The notes beneath the pieces were generated by a model. That model searched no databases. It was not told the DNA's origin and saw only the letters and a program-made list of their open reading frames with translations. A DNA stretch of 64,000 bases. Origin: Spirochaetota bacterium (GTDB taxonomy: Bacteria > Spirochaetota > Brachyspiria > Brachyspirales > JACRPF01). Below are positions 1 to 9,258 of this stretch, piece after piece. How positions within the stretch are numbered: the stretch's first letter is position 1; each line of letters starts with the position of its first letter. Location of the stretch: NCBI GenBank assembly GCA_016214035.1, contig JACRPF010000007.1:124001-188000 (forward strand), given 5' to 3'. The position numbers and the translations under genes were made by a program.

Positions 1-1
1 A

Positions 2-1183
2 CCAGTGACACCGCGCGGTGCCGGCAGCGGACTTTCCGGCGGCTCGGTGCCATTGTCGAAAGGCATCGTCGTATGCCTCGACAAGATGAAAGCGATAAAG
101 TCCATCGATACCGTGAACCGCCTCATCACGCTTGAAGCGGGCGTCATCACATCGGATATCGATGCTGCGGTGAACCCGAAAGGGCTTTTCTTTCCGCCTG
201 ACCCAGGCAGCACGCTCTTTTCAACCATCGGCGGTAATGTTGCCGAAAACGCCGGCGGACTGCGCGGGCTCAAATACGGAGTAACCAAAGACTATGTAAA
301 GACCATACGCGTGGTGCTTCCCTCGGGAGAAGCGGTAACACTCGGCGCAAAAACGGTCAAACATGTTGCCGGTTTCAATGTTGAACAGCTCTTCGTCGGC
401 AGCGAAGGACTTCTGGGTATTTTTACCGAGTTCACACTGTCGCTCCTGCCGCTGCCGGAACACCGTGAATCGGCGCTTGCCGTCTATGCGTCGCTTGACG
501 ATGCGGCAAAGACCGTGGCTGCCATCATCGAAGCCGGTGTAACACCGTCAACACTTGAGATCATGGACCGGTTCACGATAAACGCCATCGAGGATTACAA
601 ACCGTGCGGACTGCCGCGCGACGCCGAAGCGGTGCTCATCATCGAGACCGACGGTTATCGCGAATCCGCCATACGCGAAATGGAGAAAGTGCAGACGGTC
701 GCCGCGAAACACGCAGTCACCCGGTTTGTCCGCGCCAAGGACGCCGCTGAACGGGAAATGCTCTTCGAGGGCCGGCGCGTGTCGCTCTCGGCGCTCGCCC
801 GCGTTAAGCCGACAACGATTCTCGAGGACGCCACCGTCATGCGCAGCCGCGTACCCGACCTCGTCCGCGCAATACAGTCCATCGCGAAAAAGTACGACCT
901 TATGGTTGGCACCTTCGGCCATGCCGGTGACGGCAATCTGCACCCCACATTTCTCGTAGACAAGAATGACAAGGACATGATGCACCGCTGCGAGATGGCT
1001 GTAAAAGAACTTTTCGCCGCGACTATCGCCATGGAAGGAACGATATCCGGCGAACACGGCATCGGCATCGAAAAAAAACCGTTCCTCAAGGACCAGCTCG
1101 GCGATGCGGGCGTAAAACTTCTGCGGGACATCAAGAAGACGCTTGACCCGAACGGAATCTTGAATCCAGGAAAGATGTTTTAA
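2..1183 (+). CDS. glcD: FAD-linked glycolate/D-lactate oxidase subunit GlcD (5' partial)
   Basis: FAD-binding subunit of a GlcD-type 2-hydroxyacid dehydrogenase, which oxidises glycolate or lactate and passes electrons to an iron-sulfur partner. The frame is open to the left edge and begins inside the PCMH FAD-binding motif (PRGAGSGLSGG), so about the first 70 residues of a ~460-residue protein lie outside the window; the GTG at 5 is an internal codon, not a start. The C-terminal FAD-oxidase domain carries the typical GHAGDGNLHP and GEHGIGIEKK motifs. The stop overlaps the next start (TAATG), coupling it to glcF. With larA two genes on, D-lactate is the likeliest substrate (inference). Confidence 0.9.
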   Translation, partial: PVTPRGAGSGLSGGSVPLSKGIVVCLDKMKAIKSIDTVNRLITLEAGVITSDIDAAVNPKGLFFPPDPGSTLFSTIGGNVAENAGGLRGLKYGVTKDYVKTIRVVLPSGEAVTLGAKTVKHVAGFNVEQLFVGSEGLLGIFTEFTLSLLPLPEHRESALAVYASLDDAAKTVAAIIEAGVTPSTLEIMDRFTINAIEDYKPCGLPRDAEAVLIIETDGYRESAIREMEKVQTVAAKHAVTRFVRAKDAAEREMLFEGRRVSLSALARVKPTTILEDATVMRSRVPDLVRAIQSIAKKYDLMVGTFGHAGDGNLHPTFLVDKNDKDMMHRCEMAVKELFAATIAMEGTISGEHGIGIEKKPFLKDQLGDAGVKLLRDIKKTLDPNGILNPGKMF

Positions 1184-2484
1184 TGAACGCGCACGAACAG
1201 GCCCGCGAACATCTCCTCATCGCCGCAAAGGAATTCGACCGGTGCATCAAATGCGGCAAATGCCGTTCGGTATGTCCGGTATTCCGTGTCATGGCCAACG
1301 AACTCTTCGTCGCCCGCGGCAAGCTGAAAATTGCGCAGATGGTGGCCGACGGCACGCTGCCTATCACCAAACGAGTCCGCGAGGCGCTTGACGAATGCCT
1401 CATCTGCAAGACCTGTACGGCGAACTGTCCGTCGGGCGTGAGAACAGAAGAGGTCGTTCTGCGCCTGCGCTGGTACATCACTACGATGAAAGGGCTTCAT
1501 TTCGTCAAAGCGATCATTTTTCGCTTCATACTCTGGCAGCGCTGGCCGCTCACCATCGGCGCAAAATGCATAGGTCTTGCACAGCGGATATTCTTCGGCA
1601 TCGGGCCGAAAAATCCCGTACGGCTACTCTTCCCGCTCTTCGGTATTTCACATCGCCGCAATTTCCCGAAGTTCGCGCTCCGGTCGACGCTCGGCAAATA
1701 TCCGGAAGTAGTACCCGCTGTCGGGAAACCGAAAATGCGCGTGGGCTATTTCGTAGGCTGCGCGGCGAATTTCATCTACACCAAAACAGCTGACGCCGTC
1801 ATCGACGTGCTCACTCATTACGGCTATGAGGTGGTCATACCCAAAGCGCAGAAATGCAACGGCACGCCGGTGTTCGCCAACGGCGATTACGACGGCGCGA
1901 AAAAGTTCATGGAGCATAATTTCGCGCTCTTCGACAGATACAAACTCGACGCCATCGTCGTCGCATGTTCGTCATGCGGATTGTCGCTGAAAAAAGAAAT
2001 AGCACACTTCATACCTGATACGGCACAGCGCCGTGAGTTCACCGGTAAAGTATACGATATCCACGAGTTCATCGAGAAGCATATAACGCTTGCCCCGAAA
2101 GACCTCGCGCCGCTGAACAAAAGCGTCACCTATCACGATCCGTGTCATCTGGGCCGCGGGCAGGGCGTCACCAAAGAACCGCGCGCGATTCTTAAAAAAA
2201 TACCCGGCGTGAACTTCGTCGAGATGAAAAACCCGGACGTATGCTGCGGCGGCGCGGGCAGTTATTCGGTGACGCATTACACCAACTCGGTTGCCATCAA
2301 CCGGCAGAAGACGACTGATATTAAAAACGCGGATACCGAACTTGTCGCCACCGGATGCCCCATCTGCGTCATGCATATGCAGGACAATCTCATTCAGAAC
2401 AATCTCCCCCAGCAGACGACATTCGTCATTGAACTCCTCGCCGAATCGCTGCGTAAAAAACGTGAAACGGAGCCGGTACGATGA
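1183..2484 (+). CDS. glcF: Iron-sulfur subunit GlcF/LldE-like with CCG domains
   Basis: Electron-accepting partner of GlcD. The N-terminus has two ferredoxin-type [4Fe-4S] motifs, CIKCGKCRSVCP (about residue 22) and CLICKTCTANCP (about residue 71). The C-terminal half has two cysteine-rich CCG domains; the second reads CCGGAGSYSV and is followed by GCPICVMHM. At 433 residues it has full family length. The start overlaps the glcD stop by one base and the stop overlaps larA by four (ATGA), so the three are co-translated. The middle stretch (residues 100-150) is hydrophobic and basic, which fits peripheral contact with the membrane. Substrate is not readable from this subunit. Confidence 0.9.
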   Translation: MNAHEQAREHLLIAAKEFDRCIKCGKCRSVCPVFRVMANELFVARGKLKIAQMVADGTLPITKRVREALDECLICKTCTANCPSGVRTEEVVLRLRWYITTMKGLHFVKAIIFRFILWQRWPLTIGAKCIGLAQRIFFGIGPKNPVRLLFPLFGISHRRNFPKFALRSTLGKYPEVVPAVGKPKMRVGYFVGCAANFIYTKTADAVIDVLTHYGYEVVIPKAQKCNGTPVFANGDYDGAKKFMEHNFALFDRYKLDAIVVACSSCGLSLKKEIAHFIPDTAQRREFTGKVYDIHEFIEKHITLAPKDLAPLNKSVTYHDPCHLGRGQGVTKEPRAILKKIPGVNFVEMKNPDVCCGGAGSYSVTHYTNSVAINRQKTTDIKNADTELVATGCPICVMHMQDNLIQNNLPQQTTFVIELLAESLRKKRETEPVR

Positions 2485-3755
2485 AAATACATCTCGCCTA
2501 CGGCAAGGACGGGATTGACGTCGATGTTCCCGACGCTAATCTCAAAAAAGTGCTTCGCATGAAAGAGGCGAAACCGGTGGCCGATGTCGATACGCTCATG
2601 AGCCAGGTATTGAGAAATCCCATCGGATGTGAGCCGCTCAACACGATAGCCAAAGGCAGAAAAAACGCCTGTGTCGTCATCACCGACGTGACGCGCCCCA
2701 CACCCAACAGCATCATACTCCCGCCGCTTCTCACTGCGCTCGAGGACGCGGGGCTTCACCGGAGCGACATCACGATACTCGTCGCCACCGGCACGCACGA
2801 ACCCAACGAAGGCGAAACACTTCGCGGCATGGTGGGCGATTTTGTCTTCAAGAACTACCGCATCATCAATCATAGGTCAAAAGAAAAGAAGGATATGGTC
2901 GACCTCGGCACCACACCGGCAGGTTCGCCGGTACGTATCAATAAACACTATGTGAACGCCGACTTGAAAATAACCACCGGGCTTATCGAACCGCATTTCA
3001 TGGCGGGCTTCTCCGGCGGCAGAAAGCTGATATGTCCCGGCATAGCGGCAGCAGAAACGGTGCATGCGATGCATTCACCGATATTCCTTGAGGACGCGCG
3101 TTCCAAGAACGGCAATCTCGGCGGCAATCCCTTTCATATGGAGATAAGCGAAGTGGCGCGCATGGCGGGCGGTGCTGACTTTATCGTCAACGTGACCATA
3201 GACGAGGAAAAGCGCATCACGAATATATTCGCCGGCGACATGACCGCTGCCCACCAGGCCGGTGTGGCATTCGTACAGTCGCATGCGAAAGACTATATCG
3301 ATGCCCCCGCTGATGTTGTCATCACCACGAACTCGGGATATCCGCTCGATCTGAATTTTTATCAGACCGTAAAAGGTATGGTGTGCGCACTCGACGTTGT
3401 ACGCGAAGGCGGGACCATCATCATCGCAAGCCGCTGTCACGCCGGTATCGGCAGCGACGATTTCAAGAAACTCCTCGACGGCTTCACCACACCGAAGGCA
3501 TTTCTGGACATGATTCATAAGCCCGGGTTCTTCGCTTCGGAACAGTGGGAAGTGGAAGAACTCTGCATGGCCTTGAACAAAGCGAAGATAATGTTATATA
3601 CTGAAGGCATATCGCCTGATGATATCAGCAGGTACGGCGTCACGCCGGTATCGTCGGTTGAGGACGGTATTGCACGATGCCTGAAAGAATACGGTCCATC
3701 GGCATCTATCGCGGTAATTCCGAAAGGTCCGTATGTAATCGCGGGCGTCATATAA
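2481..3755 (+). CDS. larA: LarA-family nickel-dependent lactate racemase
   Basis: Homologue of LarA, which interconverts D- and L-lactate with a nickel-pincer cofactor tethered to lysine. The catalytic set of the Lactobacillus enzyme (Asp72, His108, His174, Lys184, His200) aligns with a constant offset of two: Asp69 in TDVTRPTP, His106 in ATGTHEPN, His172 in EPHFMAGFSGGRK, Lys182 in the same motif, and His198 in HAMHSP. Length (424) is normal. Co-translation with glcDF fits lactate oxidation in which racemisation presents the right enantiomer. The cofactor genes larB, larC and larE are not in the window. Other 2-hydroxyacid epimerase substrates are known in this family, so lactate is an inference. 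Confidence 0.9.
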   Translation: MKIHLAYGKDGIDVDVPDANLKKVLRMKEAKPVADVDTLMSQVLRNPIGCEPLNTIAKGRKNACVVITDVTRPTPNSIILPPLLTALEDAGLHRSDITILVATGTHEPNEGETLRGMVGDFVFKNYRIINHRSKEKKDMVDLGTTPAGSPVRINKHYVNADLKITTGLIEPHFMAGFSGGRKLICPGIAAAETVHAMHSPIFLEDARSKNGNLGGNPFHMEISEVARMAGGADFIVNVTIDEEKRITNIFAGDMTAAHQAGVAFVQSHAKDYIDAPADVVITTNSGYPLDLNFYQTVKGMVCALDVVREGGTIIIASRCHAGIGSDDFKKLLDGFTTPKAFLDMIHKPGFFASEQWEVEELCMALNKAKIMLYTEGISPDDISRYGVTPVSSVEDGIARCLKEYGPSASIAVIPKGPYVIAGVI

Positions 3756-3775
3756 TATAATTCCGGGAGCCTATC

Positions 3776-5092
3776 ATGAAAGCATTTCCGATCATTGCCG
3801 CTCTGCTGCTAACCGCATGCATACTTACCGCCCAGGAAAAGACGAACGGGGCGCCCTGTACCCTGAAAATAACCGCCGACAAGCCGGACGCCATATACGC
3901 CATCAATGAGACGATAACCTTTACGATATCCTTTGCCGACACGAACGGAGCTCAGATCCCCGGCAAAAAGATGCGCGCCTATATCGAACGAGAGACACTG
4001 CCGGCGCAGGTATTCGATATCGTGACCGCGGATGAGCCGCTGACGATAACCACCACGCTTGACCGACCCGGTTTTGCGCTCTGCGTCATCTATTCCTATG
4101 AATATGAACCGGGTAAAAAACTCCCCAATGCATATGCGGGAGCCGGTGTGGATGTGACGAACATAAAACCTGGCCGCGCATGTCCTCCGGACTTCGACGA
4201 ATTCTGGAAATCGCAGAAGGCGCGGCTGGCAATGATACCGCTTAAATCAACGCTGACGCCGGTGGCCCTCCTCAACGCATCGTTCAACGACAAAGTGGAG
4301 ACCTTCGACGTACGCATCGATTGCGTTGATAATCTTCCCGTTTCGGGATATTACTCGCGTCCGTCGAATGCGGCACCGAAGTCGTGTCCGGCGCTCCTCT
4401 CGGTACAGGGCGCGGGTGTGCGAAGTTCATCGCGCATGGACAACCGCGCGCTCAACGGCCTTATCGCCATGGATATCAACGCGCACGGCATCGATAACGG
4501 CAAGTCCGCCGACTACTATAAGGAAATAGCCGACGGCAGACTGAAAGGCTACAGCGGCTTCAGCAATGACAACCGGAACACGACATACTTCAACGGCATG
4601 TTCCTCCGCGTGCTCCGTGCACTCGAATTCCTCAAAACACAGCCGGAATGGGACGGCAGAACGCTCATCATCACGGGCGGCAGCCAGGGCGGCGCTCAAT
4701 CCATCATGGGGGCAGCACTCGACCCCGATATCACCGCCTGCTACGCATACGTGACCGCGATGTGCAATCATAACGGTCCGTTGGGCGGAACGAAAGCGGG
4801 CTGGCCGCGCTGGGTGCCGTTCTCGAACGGCGCAACGACGAATACAGCGCAATCAGACGCGGCGCAATACTATGACATGTGCAACTTCGCCGCACGCATC
4901 AAGGCGAAAACATTCTGCAACGTGGGCTTCATTGACACCACCTGCGCGCCGGCAAGCGTCTATGCGATGTATAACAGCATCACGGCGCCGAAAAAGATGC
5001 TGCATTATATCGATTCAGGTCACGGTATTCCCCGCCAGGCGTATAGTGACGGGGAGAACGATCTCACTGAATACCTCAAGACGGTGAAATGA
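3776..5092 (+). CDS. Secreted acetyl xylan esterase (AXE1)-like hydrolase
   Basis: Exported alpha/beta hydrolase of the cephalosporin-C deacetylase / acetyl xylan esterase type. The N-terminus is a signal peptide with a possible lipobox (LLTAC, Cys15), so it may be a lipoprotein. Residues 25-120 look like an Ig-like N-terminal domain. The catalytic domain has SVQGAG in the oxyanion region, the nucleophile elbow GGSQGGAQS, an acid candidate in FIDTTCAP and the histidine in DSGHGIP. GGGAG lies before the ATG. It sits between larA and a beta-propeller gene, an odd place for a carbohydrate esterase unless the operon serves growth on acetylated sugars. Confidence 0.8.
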   Translation: MKAFPIIAALLLTACILTAQEKTNGAPCTLKITADKPDAIYAINETITFTISFADTNGAQIPGKKMRAYIERETLPAQVFDIVTADEPLTITTTLDRPGFALCVIYSYEYEPGKKLPNAYAGAGVDVTNIKPGRACPPDFDEFWKSQKARLAMIPLKSTLTPVALLNASFNDKVETFDVRIDCVDNLPVSGYYSRPSNAAPKSCPALLSVQGAGVRSSSRMDNRALNGLIAMDINAHGIDNGKSADYYKEIADGRLKGYSGFSNDNRNTTYFNGMFLRVLRALEFLKTQPEWDGRTLIITGGSQGGAQSIMGAALDPDITACYAYVTAMCNHNGPLGGTKAGWPRWVPFSNGATTNTAQSDAAQYYDMCNFAARIKAKTFCNVGFIDTTCAPASVYAMYNSITAPKKMLHYIDSGHGIPRQAYSDGENDLTEYLKTVK

Positions 5093-5130
5093 TGTCGTCG
5101 GCAGCAGGACTTCGGGAGGAAATAGCCACC

Positions 5131-6918
5131 ATGGATGAACATAAGCGCGATCATTTCTGGGCGTCAAAAGCACCGCTCCTGTACGCAAGCGCACGGACCA
5201 CAGCGTTCATCGCCGGTATCTTCTCCGCGATAGTAGCCGCCATGCTTCTGATCGGTTTTTTTCAGCGTATTGTCCTCAACCCGCTTTCGCTCCCGGCGAC
5301 TGAATCGGTCATCAGCGAGCTTAAGAACAATCCCGCGAACGAAACGATAAAATCGAGCGTACGCGAGCTCGATCTTCTCGCGCGGAAAGCGTTCTTTACG
5401 TCACTGTCATTCACCGACCGCGGCGCGCTGCTCCTTGCCGCAGGTATCGGCACACTGCTTCTCATGCTGCATCTTATGAAAGAGCTTCGCCCTGCTGTCC
5501 CTTCTGCGGGTCCGGGAACGGCGCCGGATCGTTCGCTCGTTAATTGGGCCATCGCCGGTGCGGGTGTCGTCATCGTCATCGCCGCACTCGCGGCACCGCG
5601 CATCATAGTCCCTTCATCAAAAAAGACCGTGCTCGCAGAAAAGCCCATACCGGAGGCAGCGGTGACGCCTGCACAAAAGAATGAACCGGTAAAAACCGCC
5701 GTCGATCAGAACAAGCCCGCCGAACCTGTCGCATCTGCGCAGACGGCAGCATCAGCCGCTCTTCCGCCGGTAGATAACCGCGAGATCATGAAACAATGGC
5801 CAAATCTCCGCGGCCCGTACGGACTCGGCATCGCCTACGGCCAGAAACCGCCGACGACATGGGATGTCGCTTCCGGAAAAAACATCAAATGGAAAACCGC
5901 CATACCGCTCGCGGGATTCAACTCGCCGGTGGTCTGGGGCTCGCGTGTATTTCTTACCGCCGCCGATGAAAAATCGCTGGACGTTTTCTGCATCGATGCC
6001 GACACCGGCAAGATAGTATGGAGAAAATCGGTTAGGAATGCGAAAGGCATATCACCGAAAGTGTCCGAAGACACCGGTTTCGCGGCATCGTCCGCAGCCA
6101 CCGACGGCAAACATGTATTCGCCGTATTCGCCACCGGGGATCTCGCCTGCTTTGACATCGACGGCAAATTGCGCTGGACAAAAGCGTTCGGTGAACCGGG
6201 CAATAATTACGGCTACGCTTCATCGCTCATCGTCTACAAATATCTTTTCGTGCAGATGGACACCGACAACGGCGGCACGGTCTACGCAATCAACCCCGAA
6301 ACGGGCGCCATTGTCTGGCAGAAACCGCGTAAGGTTGAGCCGTCATGGGCTTCTCCGGTCATCGTGAATCCGGCGGTGCGCCCGCTGGTGGCTCTTGCGG
6401 CAAATCCCAGAGTCGTCGCGTATGATGTCACCTCCGGCGCGGCCGTTTTCAGCGCAGAGTGCCTTTCCGGCGAAGTTGCTCCGTCCCCTGCATTCGCCCG
6501 CGGCACGATCGTCGTGGCGAATGAATACGCGTCTATCACCGCATTTTCGCTCACGTCGGGTAAAGAGATATGGAAAGGAGAGGACGATCTTCCGAACACC
6601 GCAAGTCCGCTTGCAACCGAGACGCATGTGTTCACCGCAAGTCCGTCAGGCGTCGTATCATGCTATGATATCGTCTCCGGCAAGCGCCTGTGGTTCCATG
6701 AGACCGATGACACGTTCTACTCATCGCCGGTTATCGCCGGCGGCAACATCTATCTCGCCTCAACAAAAGGAAAGATGTTTGTTTTTACACCGGCAAATGT
6801 ATTCACACCCAATGCGGGTATTCCCATGGGTGAAGCGGTATTCGCAACACCGGCGTTCGTCAACAATCGTATTTATATACGCACATCGGCGCATCTCTAC
6901 TGCATGGAGGCGCAATGA
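5131..6918 (+). CDS. Membrane-anchored PQQ-like beta-propeller protein
   Basis: The N-terminal ~190 residues hold three predicted membrane segments (near residues 20-45, 105-125 and 145-170). An Ala/Pro-rich linker follows, then a WD/PQQ-type propeller of about 380 residues. Repeat signatures such as DADTGKIVWRKS, INPETGAIVWQK and YDIVSGKRLWF recur at roughly 50-residue spacing. Similar propellers occur in quinoprotein dehydrogenases and in BamB. No catalytic PQQ residues could be assigned, so a scaffolding role is as likely as an enzyme. I prefer the ATG at 5131 because GGGAGGA lies 10 bases upstream; an in-frame ATG at 5089 would overlap the previous stop. Confidence 0.75.
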   Translation: MDEHKRDHFWASKAPLLYASARTTAFIAGIFSAIVAAMLLIGFFQRIVLNPLSLPATESVISELKNNPANETIKSSVRELDLLARKAFFTSLSFTDRGALLLAAGIGTLLLMLHLMKELRPAVPSAGPGTAPDRSLVNWAIAGAGVVIVIAALAAPRIIVPSSKKTVLAEKPIPEAAVTPAQKNEPVKTAVDQNKPAEPVASAQTAASAALPPVDNREIMKQWPNLRGPYGLGIAYGQKPPTTWDVASGKNIKWKTAIPLAGFNSPVVWGSRVFLTAADEKSLDVFCIDADTGKIVWRKSVRNAKGISPKVSEDTGFAASSAATDGKHVFAVFATGDLACFDIDGKLRWTKAFGEPGNNYGYASSLIVYKYLFVQMDTDNGGTVYAINPETGAIVWQKPRKVEPSWASPVIVNPAVRPLVALAANPRVVAYDVTSGAAVFSAECLSGEVAPSPAFARGTIVVANEYASITAFSLTSGKEIWKGEDDLPNTASPLATETHVFTASPSGVVSCYDIVSGKRLWFHETDDTFYSSPVIAGGNIYLASTKGKMFVFTPANVFTPNAGIPMGEAVFATPAFVNNRIYIRTSAHLYCMEAQ

Positions 6919-9254
6919 GCGACCACCGCTCCGCCGTAGTTTCTCTGGTCGAATCCATCGGCCGTACGCGCGGGCACATCATCCCGATACTTCAGGCGAT
7001 ACAGAAAAAGTATCACTATCTCCCTCCCGATGTACTCAAGGTTGTCTGCGAGCTTACGGATATCACACCGCACGACATCGCCGGGGTATCGACATTCTTC
7101 AATCAGTTCAAGCATGAGCCCTGCGGCAAACACACCATACGTGTCTGCGTGGGAACCGCATGTTACATCAAAGGGTCCGTCGCCGTATACGACGAGGTAA
7201 AAAAACACCTGAACATTCCCGCCGATGCATCAACCGACGCGCAGAAACTCTTCACCGTGGAACAGGTTGCCTGCCTCGGCTGCTGCACGCTCGCTCCGGC
7301 GATGCAGATTGACGATGTCACGTACGGCCATGTGGCGCCGAAAACCGTGGCCGCGATGATAACGAATTTTCTGTCGCTCGGAACAGAGAAAACGCATGCC
7401 GCAAAGCAGCGCCGGCACGCGCACGGTGCACATGCCGCGGAAGTGCGCATCGGACTCGGTTCATGCTGCACCGCGGGCGGGAGCGCCCATGTCAAAGACG
7501 CGCTTGAGAACACGATACGCCGCTATCATCTGCCGGTATCGGTAAAACGCGTAGGCTGCGTGGGCATGTGCCATCAGACGCCGCTCATGGAAGTGGTCAG
7601 CGCCGACGGCGTAAGCGCCCATTACGCCAAGGTATCGGCGGCCGAAGCTCCGGAAATACTCCTTCGTCATTTCCCGCCGCAAAGTACACTTGAGCGCATG
7701 TCCTATTCCGTCATCGATACCGTTTCGCGGCTGTACGACCCGGATACCGACGAAACCGTTGAACGATATGCGCTCGACGTACGCGACACGCCCGCCTGCG
7801 AGTTCCTCGGACCGCAGCGGCATATCGCCACCGAACATTCCGGTATCATCGACCCGCTCTCGCTTGACGAATATCAATCACACGGCGGATTCTCCGCACT
7901 AGGCACAGTACTTTCGCGTAAAGACCCGGATGCCGTTGTCACCGCAATATCCGAATCGCTGCTCCGCGGACGCGGCGGTGCTGGGTTTCACACGGGTAAA
8001 AAATGGGCGCTGGTGCGTGCAGCTTCCGGCGATAAACATCTCATCATGAACGGCGACGAGGGCGACCCCGGCGCATTCATGGACCGCATGCTGCTTGAAA
8101 GCTATCCATACCGCGTGCTCGAAGGCATTCTCATCGCGGCGTATGCAGTGGGCGCAGGTCACGGTGTGCTCTACATACGCGCGGAATATCCATTGGCGCT
8201 CCATCACATGCGTGAGGCGCTGCGCGTACTTGCTGACAACAATCTTATCGGCAATAATATTCTCGGCAGCGATTTTTCATTCCACGCCGAGATAGTCCAG
8301 GGCGCGGGGGCGTTCGTCTGCGGCGAAGAGACGGCACTCATGCAGGCCGTTGAGGGCCATCGCGGTTCACCGGTATTCCGTCCGCCGTTCCCCGCCGAAC
8401 ACGGGCTCTACGGAAAGCCGACGCTCATCAACAATGTGGAGACATATGCTGCCGTCCCCTGGATAATGACTAACGGCGCATCGTCATACGCGGCGATAGG
8501 TACGAGTACCAGCAAAGGCACCAAGGTTTTTTCGCTCACGGGCAAGATCAACCGCGGCGGCCTCATCGAAGTACCCATGGGAACATCCATCAGCGATATC
8601 GTGATGAAGATCGGCGGCGGCGTTTCGTCGGGACATTTCAAGGCGGTGCAGATAGGCGGTCCTTCGGGCGGCTGTATACCGGCGTCACTCGGTGATACTC
8701 CCGTGGATTACGAGGCCCTCACCTCGCTCGGCGCCATCATGGGCTCCGGCGGTATGGTGGTCCTCAACGACGACGACTGCATGGTTGACGTAGCCCGGTA
8801 TTTCATGTCGTTCACCCAGCGCGAATCGTGCGGCAAATGCACGTTCTGCCGCGTGGGAACGAAACGCATGCTTGAGATACTCGACGCGCTCACCGAAGGC
8901 CGCGCGCGGAAAGAAGATCTCGAAACGCTGAAAACGCTGAGCGAATCGATACGGACGGGCAGCCTCTGCGGACTCGGACGCACCGCGCCCAATCCGGTAT
9001 TATCGACACTGCGGTATTTTCACGACGAATATGAGGCACATGTCAACGGCACATGCCCCGCGATGAAATGCAAGGCGCTCATCCGCTATTTCATCAACGA
9101 AAAATGCATCGGCTGTACGCGATGTGCACAGGCGTGTCCCGTTGACGCAATCACACCGAATCCGTATCACCGGCATGAGATTGACCAGACAAAATGCACG
9201 AAATGCAACGCCTGCAAAGCGGCGTGTCCGGCATATGCGGTGGAAATCGGATAA
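6915..9254 (+). CDS. Fused NuoE-NuoF-type NADH-dehydrogenase/hydrogenase flavoprotein
   Basis: A single 779-residue protein joins two normally separate subunits. Residues 1-160 are a NuoE/HndA thioredoxin-like [2Fe-2S] domain (CVGTAC and CLGCC). Residues ~175-260 are a second thioredoxin-like [2Fe-2S] domain (SCCTAGGS, then CVGMC), as at the N-terminus of HndC/HydB. Residues ~320-690 are the NuoF core with the FMN site GRGGAGFHTGKKW, GDEGDPGAFMDR and the [4Fe-4S] motif ESCGKCTFCRVG. The C-terminus adds two ferredoxin clusters (CIGCTRCAQACP and CTKCNACKAACP). It should oxidise or reduce NAD(P)H through FMN and an iron-sulfur chain. The next gene probably encodes its partner. No hydrogenase catalytic subunit is present. 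Confidence 0.88.
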   Translation: MSDHRSAVVSLVESIGRTRGHIIPILQAIQKKYHYLPPDVLKVVCELTDITPHDIAGVSTFFNQFKHEPCGKHTIRVCVGTACYIKGSVAVYDEVKKHLNIPADASTDAQKLFTVEQVACLGCCTLAPAMQIDDVTYGHVAPKTVAAMITNFLSLGTEKTHAAKQRRHAHGAHAAEVRIGLGSCCTAGGSAHVKDALENTIRRYHLPVSVKRVGCVGMCHQTPLMEVVSADGVSAHYAKVSAAEAPEILLRHFPPQSTLERMSYSVIDTVSRLYDPDTDETVERYALDVRDTPACEFLGPQRHIATEHSGIIDPLSLDEYQSHGGFSALGTVLSRKDPDAVVTAISESLLRGRGGAGFHTGKKWALVRAASGDKHLIMNGDEGDPGAFMDRMLLESYPYRVLEGILIAAYAVGAGHGVLYIRAEYPLALHHMREALRVLADNNLIGNNILGSDFSFHAEIVQGAGAFVCGEETALMQAVEGHRGSPVFRPPFPAEHGLYGKPTLINNVETYAAVPWIMTNGASSYAAIGTSTSKGTKVFSLTGKINRGGLIEVPMGTSISDIVMKIGGGVSSGHFKAVQIGGPSGGCIPASLGDTPVDYEALTSLGAIMGSGGMVVLNDDDCMVDVARYFMSFTQRESCGKCTFCRVGTKRMLEILDALTEGRARKEDLETLKTLSESIRTGSLCGLGRTAPNPVLSTLRYFHDEYEAHVNGTCPAMKCKALIRYFINEKCIGCTRCAQACPVDAITPNPYHRHEIDQTKCTKCNACKAACPAYAVEIG

Positions 9255-9258
9255 CAGC

